Below, in pieces: positions 1-6,609 of a stretch of 13,371 nt of DNA. Numbering within the stretch: the first letter of the stretch is position 1; every line of letters starts with the position of its first letter. The stretch is from Lachnospiraceae bacterium UBA2860 (GTDB lineage Bacteria; Bacillota; Clostridia; Lachnospirales; Lachnospiraceae): NCBI GenBank assembly GCA_002350625.1, contig DEFE01000010.1, positions 1 through 13,371 on the forward strand, given 5' to 3'. The notes beneath the pieces were generated by a model. That model saw only the letters and a program-made list of their open reading frames with translations, searched no databases and had not been told where the DNA came from. A program made the position numbers and the translations under genes.

Positions 1-38
1 ACGTATGGCGGAAGCTGCGTGGGCCCTTTTATCCGCCG

Positions 39-539
39 TCACCGGTACACCCGCTCCGGGCAGTCCCGCTTCATCTGCGCGAGCATGGCCTCGTCGAGAT
101 CCAGCAGAATCTTAATCAGCTTCCTGTCCTCATAGATAATCATCGTATAATAAGGCACGTTGTCATCATAAGACGTATAATCGTATTTCGGAATCTGCTC
201 CGTGCCGGAGCCCTTCCGCCACGCGTCGACCGCCTCGTGGTCATGCGGCGCGACCACCTTCAGATTCTGCAGATCCAGCTCGTGCTCCGTGCGGCGGAAG
301 CGCCGGCCGATAATCACGTCGATGCGCAGGCGTCCGTTGCCATAGATATATTCGTAGTCGCGCTCCGAGAACGCCTCGTAGACAAAGTAAAGACCGGCCA
401 TGAGGAAGCAGGGAAGAAAAAAGCCGCGCGAAAAAAGAATGCCCGCGAGCAGAAATACGACTGCAAGAATGCCCGCCGTGAGCTTGATCGCCTTCGTCCC
501 CGCCTTTCGCTTCCGGCTGACCGACGTCGTTATCGTCAT
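39..539 (-). CDS. DUF6106-family small membrane protein (function unknown)
   Basis: A 166-residue protein of unknown function. After a basic N-terminus (SRKRKAGTKAIK) there are two closely spaced hydrophobic segments at about residues 18-37 and 40-54, then a soluble C-terminal half with alternating hydrophobic and charged residues and a conserved-looking YEYIYGNGRLRIDVII stretch. This matches my memory of the DUF6106 family of Clostridia; the assignment is by recognition only. The start is supported by AAGGAG about six bases upstream. It is the last gene of the minus-strand operon, only 3 bases after the AraC regulator stop, so it is probably co-translated with it. By analogy with membrane-anchored PH-like or YcxB-like proteins, the soluble half could be a small beta-rich cytoplasmic domain; that is inference. 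No clear terminator is visible in the 38 bases before the window edge. Confidence 0.62.
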   Translation of the reverse strand: MTITTSVSRKRKAGTKAIKLTAGILAVVFLLAGILFSRGFFLPCFLMAGLYFVYEAFSERDYEYIYGNGRLRIDVIIGRRFRRTEHELDLQNLKVVAPHDHEAVDAWRKGSGTEQIPKYDYTSYDDNVPYYTMIIYEDRKLIKILLDLDEAMLAQMKRDCPERVYR

Positions 540-542
540 CGC

Positions 543-1514
543 CTACTCCTTCCCGGGGCCCCGCTGCCCCTCCCAGTCCTCCGCCTCCCAGCCCTTCAGG
601 GCCGAGACGCGCCGCGTCTTCCGCATGTCGCCTTCCCTCACGGCGCGCAGCTTCCACTGCAGCGGCGTGCTTCCGGTCAGCCGCTTGAAATTCCGGTTAA
701 AGCTCGACGCCGTCTGGAACCCGACGCGGTGCGCCACATCCGTCATCGCGACGTCCTCGCGGAGAAGCAGCTCGCAGGCCTTATCAATCCGCGTCATATT
801 GAGATACTCAACCGGCCGCATGTGGATACTCTCCTCAAAAGCCCTTCGAAAATGGCTCTCGCTGAGCCCGCTCGCATCTGCAAGCTCCTCGATGCGGATA
901 TCCTCCTGGTAATGGCGGCTGATATAATCCAGCGCGCGCTCGATATATTTCTCATAGCGCGTGCTGCGCTTCCTGAGCTCCCGCTCCTCACTGAGCCTCA
1001 GCAGCTCCACCACCACGGCCCGCAGATGCCCTTTGATGCTCTCCTCATAGTAAGCGTCCTTCGCGCGGCACTCCTCGATCAGCATGCGGATCAGCTGCCC
1101 GAGGCGCGGGTGATGGACCATCGTCTTCATCGTCCCGTGTCTGTTCACGACCCTGAGAATCTCATCCGTATCCACGCGGAAATCCCGCATCTCCTCAACG
1201 ATAAAGGCGTCGAGGTCGACAAACAGAAACTCCCATTTGCAGATCTGTCCGGGATCGCTCACCGTCGTATGCGGTATATTGGCCGGGATCGCCGTATAGC
1301 AGCCCCCTTTATAGCGGTACTCCTTCTCCGTGATCATAAGATGGCCCGCGCCCCTGTAGCAGTACCCGAATTCAAACAGGTTGTGAAAATGCAGCGTGTC
1401 GCCGGTATCTTCGCCGTAATGAATCTCCCAGCCGCTCCCCAGCTTCGGGAGGATATAATCCCCTCCCGGCTTCTCGTAGTAGCGGAATTCAATTGCCGGT
1501 CCCTTTGTCGTCAT
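543..1514 (-). CDS. AraC-family transcriptional regulator with N-terminal cupin domain
   Basis: A 323-residue AraC/XylS-type regulator. Residues about 25-105 form a cupin-like ligand-binding domain with a histidine pair (LHFHNLFEFGY) and a later IPHT motif, as in sugar-sensing AraC proteins. The C-terminal DNA-binding domain has two helix-turn-helix units, about residues 206-228 (IRIEELADASGLSESHFRR) and 256-280 (MTDVAHRVGFQTASSFNRNF), followed by the family signature FKRLTGSTPLQWK. About 35 charged residues follow the domain. I chose ATG at 1514 over GTG at 1523. GGGAG lies eight bases before the ATG, whereas the GTG has no usable spacing and would overlap the upstream stop. The gene starts 5 bases after the DUF4317 stop. 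The ligand is not evident, and no sugar gene is adjacent on the same strand. Confidence 0.88.
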   Translation of the reverse strand: MTTKGPAIEFRYYEKPGGDYILPKLGSGWEIHYGEDTGDTLHFHNLFEFGYCYRGAGHLMITEKEYRYKGGCYTAIPANIPHTTVSDPGQICKWEFLFVDLDAFIVEEMRDFRVDTDEILRVVNRHGTMKTMVHHPRLGQLIRMLIEECRAKDAYYEESIKGHLRAVVVELLRLSEERELRKRSTRYEKYIERALDYISRHYQEDIRIEELADASGLSESHFRRAFEESIHMRPVEYLNMTRIDKACELLLREDVAMTDVAHRVGFQTASSFNRNFKRLTGSTPLQWKLRAVREGDMRKTRRVSALKGWEAEDWEGQRGPGKE

Positions 1515-1519
1515 AGGCG

Positions 1520-2617
1520 TCACTCCCTGCCGTCATCCGCCTCAAGGCGGTCTTCCTCCGCCGCAATCACGGAGATCCCGTTGACCGTCACCGTCCCGTC
1601 CGCCGGAATCAGGATATAATCCCGCCCGTCAATCCTGCGCGTCTCAATGAGGCGCGACCGGTCCGCAGGCAGGCGGATCGTCACCGTGTCCGTCTTCACG
1701 GTCACATCCGCCTCCGCCACGGCGCTGATGGCGAGCGGAAGCTCCCCGACGATATCCTCGTAAAGCTCATCGAAAGGCTCCGTATCGACGCCGGCCGCCT
1801 CCACGATCTTCTTCAGGTCCTCTCTCTCAAGCGCCGGCCCCTCCTGCTCCGCCGCTTTCTCCACGATATTTTCGGAAATGGCAGCCGCCTCTTCAAGCGT
1901 CACGTCCATCCGGCTCAGCATCGAGCCGAACACCTCTCTCTGGGCCTTGACGCCGACCGGCGACTCCTCGGCGGCTATGCCGAAAATGCCGTCGATAAAC
2001 TCCTCCGTATCCGGCGTCGCCGAGTGAATGAGCACTTCATTCCTGTCCTCGCCCCTGTTGTCAAAAGCCGGATAGAGAAAACCGCAGACGGGACTGCCGA
2101 TCTGCCACCGCCTGTCCAGCTCCGCGACGCGGTCGATCTCATAGCCGAGCACCGGCTTCGACAGCTTCGCCGGGCAGATCGAAAAGAGCAGCGCTTCATA
2201 CACCATCTCGCCGTCCTCCAGCTTCCGCCCGTCCTTCGCTTTTGTCGGCACGTCGTAGATCACCCTGACGAGCGTCGCGTAATAAGGATCCGTGTGGGCA
2301 TACGAAGTAAGCAGCGTGTCCCGGAACGCCTCGAAATCCCCGATGTCCCTGCCGTCCAGGGACCGCATCGCGATCAGCGCCTCCTGCTGCTCGCGGAGGC
2401 GCACCGGGAACGAATCCATCCCGACCCGCATGCTGAGCGTTCTCGCGAAGATCTGCAGATGGCGGAACTTCTCCGCGTCCTCCATCTCGCCGAGCCGCAC
2501 CAGATCCTCATATAAGGCCTGATTCTCCGCGTCGACATAGATCCCGTAGACCCAGTCGATCACCGTCTCTTTTCCCTTCACTGCCTTCCGCAGCTCCCGT
2601 AAATCACTTCTTTCCAT
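1520..2617 (-). CDS. DUF4317-family cytoplasmic protein (function unknown)
   Basis: A 365-residue protein with no signal peptide or membrane segment. It begins with the ELRKAVKGKETVIDWVYGIYVDAE region and carries internal stretches such as VIYDVPTKAKDG, ALLFSICPAKLSKPVLGY and CGFLYPAFDNRGEDRNE. I recognise these as typical of DUF4317, a family found widely in Lachnospiraceae with no known activity. The C-terminal 70 residues are beta-rich and end in a charged tail. The start is supported by GGAG six bases upstream of ATG. It is the first gene of the minus-strand operon with the AraC regulator and DUF6106, and its transcription probably starts from the extended -10 element about 45 bases upstream. 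Family membership is fairly sure; the role is unknown. Confidence 0.8.
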   Translation of the reverse strand: MERSDLRELRKAVKGKETVIDWVYGIYVDAENQALYEDLVRLGEMEDAEKFRHLQIFARTLSMRVGMDSFPVRLREQQEALIAMRSLDGRDIGDFEAFRDTLLTSYAHTDPYYATLVRVIYDVPTKAKDGRKLEDGEMVYEALLFSICPAKLSKPVLGYEIDRVAELDRRWQIGSPVCGFLYPAFDNRGEDRNEVLIHSATPDTEEFIDGIFGIAAEESPVGVKAQREVFGSMLSRMDVTLEEAAAISENIVEKAAEQEGPALEREDLKKIVEAAGVDTEPFDELYEDIVGELPLAISAVAEADVTVKTDTVTIRLPADRSRLIETRRIDGRDYILIPADGTVTVNGISVIAAEEDRLEADDGRE

Positions 2618-2660
2618 CGATCACTCCATCTGTATCCGTATTCGCATGTTTCACCGAGTC

Positions 2661-2669
2661 ATTATAGCA
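2661..2669 (-). promoter_or_regulatory. Extended -10 promoter for the DUF4317 operon
   Basis: The minus strand reads TGCTATAAT, a perfect TGn-TATAAT extended -10 element, about 45 bases before the DUF4317 start. No good -35 box lies 16-18 bases upstream, which is normal for extended -10 promoters. It mirrors a similar element on the plus strand. Confidence 0.65.
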
Positions 2670-2684
2670 TCTCCGCCCCTTCCA

Positions 2685-2693
2685 TGCTATGAT
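2685..2693 (+). promoter_or_regulatory. Extended -10 promoter for the YitT-family gene
   Basis: The plus strand reads TGCTATGAT, an extended -10 element with five of six matches to TATAAT, about 50 bases before the ATG at 2745. Together with the minus-strand element it forms a 10-bp inverted repeat (ATTATAGCAT / ATGCTATGAT, one mismatch) with a 13-bp spacer. Confidence 0.5.
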
Positions 2694-2744
2694 AACGGTA
2701 CCGGTCACTTTTGCGAACCCGTTTCCATTAAGAAAGGATCCGCC

Positions 2745-3605
2745 ATGACATTTTCGATAAAAGAAGACGGCAAGCGCCTCATCTTCATCACGATCGCAGC
2801 TGTTCTTTTAGCCTTCAATCTCAAGACCTTCGTGCGCACGGGCGGGCTTTTCCCGGGCGGCGTGACCGGCCTGACCGTTCTCATCCAGCGCTCGGTCGAT
2901 CGCTTCTTCGGGCTCGAACTCCCCTACACGCTCATCAACGTCATCCTGAACGCTCTGCCCGTTTACATCGGCCTGCGTTTTATCGGCAAAAAGCTGGTGC
3001 TTTATACCGTCTACTTCATCTTCGTATCTTCCTTCCTCACGGACCTCATTCCCGCCATTGTCATCACCTACGACATCATGCTGATCTCGGTCTTCGGCGG
3101 CATGATCAACGGCTTTGTCGTCAGCATCTGCCTGGCCAATAACGCCAATTCGGGCGGCCTCGACTTCATCTCGCTCTATCTGTCGGAGCGGACGGGTCTC
3201 GACTCCTTCAACCTTATTCTCGGCGTAAATGTCATCATCCTGTCTTGTGCGGGACTCCTTTTCGGCTGGGACAAGGCCCTCTACTCCATCATTTTCCAGT
3301 TCTTCTCCACACAGGTCATCCACTTAAGATACCGACGCTACCAGGAGACGACGCTCCTCATCGTCACCGATTTCCCGAAAGAGGTTTGCCACGCGATCCA
3401 GAAAACCAGCAATCACAGCGCGACGATCCTCCACGGGGAGGGCGCCTACGAGGACACGGAACGCGCGGTCGTCTACTCGGTCGTTTCCTCCGGAGAAACA
3501 AAAAAGGTCATCTCAGCCATCAGGGAGAGTGACCATCACGCATTTATCAATTCCATCAAGACCGAAGGTCTTTCCGGTTGGTTTTACAGGCGGCCCACAG
3601 AGTGA
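2745..3605 (+). CDS. YitT-family membrane protein (YitT + DUF2179)
   Basis: A 286-residue protein with the YitT family layout: about five membrane segments in residues 10-200, then a soluble C-terminal DUF2179 domain (about residues 205-280) starting at ETTLLIVTDFPKEVCHAI. The membrane part contains the family-typical NLKTFVRTGGLFPGGVTGL and NANSGGLDFISLYLSERTG stretches. The transported or sensed substrate of the family is not established. The DUF2179 fold resembles small-ligand binding domains. I chose ATG at 2745 because AAAGGA precedes it by six to seven bases and the length then fits the family. A longer frame from 2646 would include the promoter. It is transcribed divergently from the DUF4317 operon and converges on the LysR gene. 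Confidence 0.88.
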   Translation: MTFSIKEDGKRLIFITIAAVLLAFNLKTFVRTGGLFPGGVTGLTVLIQRSVDRFFGLELPYTLINVILNALPVYIGLRFIGKKLVLYTVYFIFVSSFLTDLIPAIVITYDIMLISVFGGMINGFVVSICLANNANSGGLDFISLYLSERTGLDSFNLILGVNVIILSCAGLLFGWDKALYSIIFQFFSTQVIHLRYRRYQETTLLIVTDFPKEVCHAIQKTSNHSATILHGEGAYEDTERAVVYSVVSSGETKKVISAIRESDHHAFINSIKTEGLSGWFYRRPTE

Positions 3606-3617
3606 GCCGCTTTCTTA
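3590..3617 (+). terminator. Weak terminator-like hairpin after the YitT-family gene
   Basis: GCGGC (3590-3594) pairs with GCCGC (3606-3610), with an inner CAC/GTG stem around an AGA loop and one mismatch. TTTCTTATTTC follows. The hairpin overlaps the YitT stop codon and lies in the 9-bp gap to the convergent LysR gene. The T tract is interrupted, so strength is uncertain. Confidence 0.42.
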
Positions 3618-4520
3618 TTTCTCTTCAACCGCCTTTCGCACCGCTTCCATGAACCGGCCGACCGTCTCCGGCGGTTCCTTCGCGCTCATTGCGCCGAAGC
3701 AGCTCTCATAATTTCCCTTGAGCGGCATCGTGTCGAGCAGCATATGCCCCATCTCCCAGACGTCATATGTCAGGATCAGCTTGTCGCTTTCCGCGCAGGC
3801 GTAGTAAAGATCCAGGGAATACATGGAGAAATCCTCGATCACCACTCTCGGATACAGCTTCTTCGCTTCGCGCCTGAAAGCGTCTGCCGACGCGAACACG
3901 CCTTTTTTCGGCACGAGTATGGTCTTGCCGTTCAGATCAAATGGCGTCTTTTTATCCGTATATTCATGAACCCACCGCGCATCCGGCGAATAGGCAGCCG
4001 ACGCCGGCGTCGCCGTCAGCTTCACCGCGTTCAGCCCGAAATGCTTGAGAAACGCCTCGTCAAAGACGCCGAGTATGACATCCGCATCCTGTCCGATCGT
4101 GGAAAAAGCCCGCTCCGGACCGGTGTCGTTGTCCTCGATCGCCGTAAACCGGCAGCGAATATCCGGACAGATGCTGCGAATCTTCGGCCACAGCGAAACG
4201 AGCAGATCCGGAGGATTCATCGGCGAGACGGCGATGCGCACGATCCGCTTTTCCTTCCTGCTCAGTTCCCTCGCGCGGTCCTCCGTATTTCCGCAATAGC
4301 GGACGATATATTTGGCGTCTCTGTAGACGGATTCCCCCGCCTCGGTCAGCGTCACTCCCTTTCGGGAGCGGTCAAACACGCTTACGCCAAGATCGTCCTC
4401 GAGCAGCGTGATCTGTTTGAGCACCGCCGACGGAGAAATGCCGATCCCCTCTGCGGCCTTGCGGAAGCTCCCCGCCTCCACGACTTTGATGAAAGTTCCC
4501 AAGTGTGTGTTGTAAAGCAT
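3615..4520 (-). CDS. LysR-family transcriptional regulator
   Basis: A 301-residue LysR-type regulator. The N-terminal winged helix-turn-helix spans about residues 1-60: LGTFIKVVEAGSFRKAAEG, then ISPSAVLKQITLLEDDLG, then VFDRSRKGVTLTEAG, the usual LysR signature. Residues about 85-295 form the periplasmic-binding-protein-like effector domain. The effector is unknown. ATG at 4520 is preferred over ATG at 4541. GAGGTG lies nine bases before the former, no ribosome site precedes the latter, and the shorter form starts where LysR proteins normally start. The stop lies 9 bases from the convergent YitT stop. LysR regulators often act on a neighbouring gene, but no gene is divergent from this one, so its target is not evident. 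Confidence 0.9.
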   Translation of the reverse strand: MLYNTHLGTFIKVVEAGSFRKAAEGIGISPSAVLKQITLLEDDLGVSVFDRSRKGVTLTEAGESVYRDAKYIVRYCGNTEDRARELSRKEKRIVRIAVSPMNPPDLLVSLWPKIRSICPDIRCRFTAIEDNDTGPERAFSTIGQDADVILGVFDEAFLKHFGLNAVKLTATPASAAYSPDARWVHEYTDKKTPFDLNGKTILVPKKGVFASADAFRREAKKLYPRVVIEDFSMYSLDLYYACAESDKLILTYDVWEMGHMLLDTMPLKGNYESCFGAMSAKEPPETVGRFMEAVRKAVEEK

Positions 4521-4603
4521 GTGCCTCTTCACCTCTGACATGTAAATTATTGCCCGTATCTAAGTCTTATGCTGCAATGACAGAATGTGAGCCGCACTTA
4601 TTG

Positions 4604-4621
4604 TATCACTATTTTTAGATA
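4604..4621. promoter_or_regulatory. Possible LysR autoregulatory site
   Basis: TATC-N10-GATA forms a small interrupted dyad about 85 bases upstream of the LysR start, in an AT-rich stretch (4600-4660) that should also hold its promoter. A TACAAT -10-like hexamer lies within the same stretch on the minus strand, without a good -35. Dyads of this size occur by chance, so this is weak. Confidence 0.25.
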
Positions 4622-4657
4622 ATTGCTCATTTTTTTGAATCTTGTTGAGAATTTTCC

Positions 4658-4698
4658 AAAAACTGGGACAGTTGCAGGTTTTCACCCGCAGCTGTCCC
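4658..4698 (-). terminator. Rho-independent terminator downstream of nhaC
   Basis: On the minus strand, GGGACAGCTGCGGG pairs with CCTGCAACTGTCCC around a short loop, about 14 bp with one mismatch and one G-T pair. AGTTTTTGG follows at once. It lies 68 bases after the nhaC stop and before the LysR start, so it insulates LysR from nhaC read-through. There is no T tract on the plus side. Confidence 0.8.
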
Positions 4699-4765
4699 GT
4701 CATTAAACGCATTATTCTAACAATTCATCTCACCCGGCATGCGCCGGCATGAAGCATTTATATTT

Positions 4766-6457
4766 TTACTTCTCCGCAGCTTCCGCGTTTCTCTCCGCCC
4801 GCAGTCTGCGCCCGTTTGATCCGCCGCGCATCGCGCACAGGAAGAGGAACATGATGAGGATGCCGACCGGCAGAGACACGCACGCAGCGATCGTAAGATT
4901 ATTCGTCGCGCGGGCGATGCCGGAAGCGATCAGATACGTGATGGCCGAAATCACAGCGCAGGACATCGCGTACGGCAGCTGCGTACCGACGTGATTCAGG
5001 TGGTTGCACTGGGCTCCGGCCGACGACATGATCGTCGTGTCCGAAATCGGCGAGCAGTGATCGCCGCAGACCGAGCCGGCCATGCAGGCCGAGATCGAGA
5101 TGATCATCATGTTCGGGTCTGTCGCCTCAAAGCAGCTGACCACGATCGGGATCAGGATACCGAAGGTTCCCCAGGAGGTACCTGTCGCGAAGGAGAGGCC
5201 GACCGCGATGAGGAAGATGATCACCGGCAGGAACATCAGGAATCCCTGCGCGGAGCCTTCGACGACGCCCGCGACAAACTCCTTGGCGCCGAGGCTGTCC
5301 GTCATGGACTTAAGGCTCCATGCAAAGGTCAGGATCAGGATCGGAGAGACCATCTGCTTGAAGCCCTCCGGCACACATTCCATCATCGTGCCGAACGGCA
5401 GCACGCGGCGGAGCAGGTAATAAATCACCGTGATCAGAAGCGCCACGGAAGAGCCGAGCACGAGGCCGACGGAAGCGTCGCTGTTCGCGAAGGAATCCAC
5501 AAAGCTCTCCCCGGAGAAGAAGCCGCCGGTGTAGATCATGCCGACGACGCAGCAGGCGACGAGCGAAATGATCGGGACGAGCATATCCGCGACTTTGCCG
5601 TTCTCCGAAGCCTTGCCATCTTCCTCGGTAGAGAAGGGGCGGTCCCCTGTCGTAAAGAGGTCGTTCTTTTCGACCGCGTTGTACTCATGCAGGTACATCG
5701 GCCCGAAATCCGCCTTCATGAACACGATCATGATCATCATGACGATCGTAAGAAGCGCGTAATAGTTGAACGGGATCGCGCGCACGAAGAGGCTGAGTCC
5801 GTTCTGTCCCTCGACAAAGCCGGAGACCGCAGCCGCCCAGCTGGAAATCGGCGCGATGATGCAGATCGGCGCCGCCGTCGCGTCGATGAGGTAGGCCAGC
5901 TTCGCGCGCGACACATTGTGCTTGTCCGTGACCGGGCGCATGACAGAGCCGACCGTCAGGCAGTTGAAATAGTCGTCGATGAAGATGAGAACGCCGAGGG
6001 CGATCGTCGACAGCTGCGCGCCCTCGCGGGTCTTGATTCTCTCGGAGGCCCATGTTCCGAACGCCGCCGAGCCGCCCGTGCGGTTCATCAGCTGCACCAT
6101 GATGCCGAGGATCACGAGGAAGACGAGAATGCCGACATTATACGAGTCGGACAGCACGGAGATGATGCCGTACGTCGTCTCCTCTCCTCCAGATTCGACC
6201 GTGTGCTGGAAGATGTGCAGCAGGGTCGTCTCGAAGTTGAATCCCGAATAGAGCAGCGCTCCGGACAGGATGCCGATAAAGAGCGAGCTGTACACCTCCT
6301 TTGTGACCAGCGCGAGCACGATCGCGATCACCGGCGGCAAAAGCGCCCACGCGCTTTGGTGCACCGACTCCGGCGTTGTCTTGACCGCTGCATAGATCAT
6401 AATCAGCAGCACTGCGATCATCGCAATCGCCGAGACGGCTTTGTTCTGCTTTCTCAT
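4766..6457 (-). CDS. nhaC: NhaC-family Na+/H+ antiporter
   Basis: A 563-residue polytopic membrane protein with roughly a dozen hydrophobic segments, of the NhaC antiporter family, which exchanges cytoplasmic Na+ (or an organic substrate) for protons. Supporting motifs are the charged intramembrane FIDDYFNCLTVG (residues about 159-170, paired Asp161/Asp162), ATAAPICIIAPISSW, GTSWGTFGILIP (426-437) and the signature CGDHCSPISDTTIMSSAGA (464-482). The start has AGGGG seven bases upstream. The C-terminus ends in a short charged tail. It lies downstream of the KamA-family gene on the same strand, with no terminator visible between them, so read-through is possible, but the gap holds its own probable promoter within an inverted repeat. 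Several NhaC-like proteins carry organic acids or amino acids instead of only Na+, so the substrate is uncertain. Confidence 0.88.
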   Translation of the reverse strand: MRKQNKAVSAIAMIAVLLIMIYAAVKTTPESVHQSAWALLPPVIAIVLALVTKEVYSSLFIGILSGALLYSGFNFETTLLHIFQHTVESGGEETTYGIISVLSDSYNVGILVFLVILGIMVQLMNRTGGSAAFGTWASERIKTREGAQLSTIALGVLIFIDDYFNCLTVGSVMRPVTDKHNVSRAKLAYLIDATAAPICIIAPISSWAAAVSGFVEGQNGLSLFVRAIPFNYYALLTIVMMIMIVFMKADFGPMYLHEYNAVEKNDLFTTGDRPFSTEEDGKASENGKVADMLVPIISLVACCVVGMIYTGGFFSGESFVDSFANSDASVGLVLGSSVALLITVIYYLLRRVLPFGTMMECVPEGFKQMVSPILILTFAWSLKSMTDSLGAKEFVAGVVEGSAQGFLMFLPVIIFLIAVGLSFATGTSWGTFGILIPIVVSCFEATDPNMMIISISACMAGSVCGDHCSPISDTTIMSSAGAQCNHLNHVGTQLPYAMSCAVISAITYLIASGIARATNNLTIAACVSLPVGILIMFLFLCAMRGGSNGRRLRAERNAEAAEK

Positions 6458-6487
6458 TGGTTTCCCCTTTCCTCATTCAGTTTTTCT

Positions 6488-6571
6488 TTTAACGCATCGA
6501 TGTGCGGACAGACAGAATCCGGCCGGATCCGTTCGCCGCACATCGCTATACTATCACATCAATGCGTTAAA
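6488..6571. repeat. Long interrupted inverted repeat at the nhaC promoter
   Basis: The unbroken left arm 6488-6507 (TTTAACGCATCGATGTGCGG) is complementary to two separated blocks on the right: CCGCACATCG (6536-6545) and ATGCGTTAAA (6562-6571), each 10 of 10. The 16 bases between those blocks contain a second CACATC, so the right arm carries the direct repeat CACATC-N10-CACATC, and GATGTG of the left arm can pair with either copy. The loop holds a perfect 12-bp palindrome, ATCCGGCCGGAT (6517-6528). No T tract follows on either strand, so it is not a terminator. Confidence 0.8.
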
Positions 6572-6576
6572 GTGAA
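6548..6576 (-). promoter_or_regulatory. Probable nhaC promoter
   Basis: On the minus strand TTCACT (6571-6576), 17 bases, then TAGTAT (6548-6553) preceded by TGA, which gives an extended -10. Each hexamer matches the consensus at four of six positions. The predicted start is near 6541, giving a leader of about 84 bases that contains the inner hairpin of the inverted repeat. Confidence 0.45.
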
Positions 6577-6609
6577 GTAGTTCCTTCTGAAGCCGCACTT
6601 CTTCCTGCG

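Noticed and set aside
4665..4698. Riboswitch-like leader structure for the LysR gene.
   Set aside because: The hairpin is upstream of the LysR promoter region and has its T tract on the minus strand after nhaC, so a terminator explains it.
4739..4752. Small hairpin CCGGC-ATGC-GCCGG after nhaC.
   Set aside because: It is only 5 bp with no T tract on either strand, and a much better terminator lies just beyond it.
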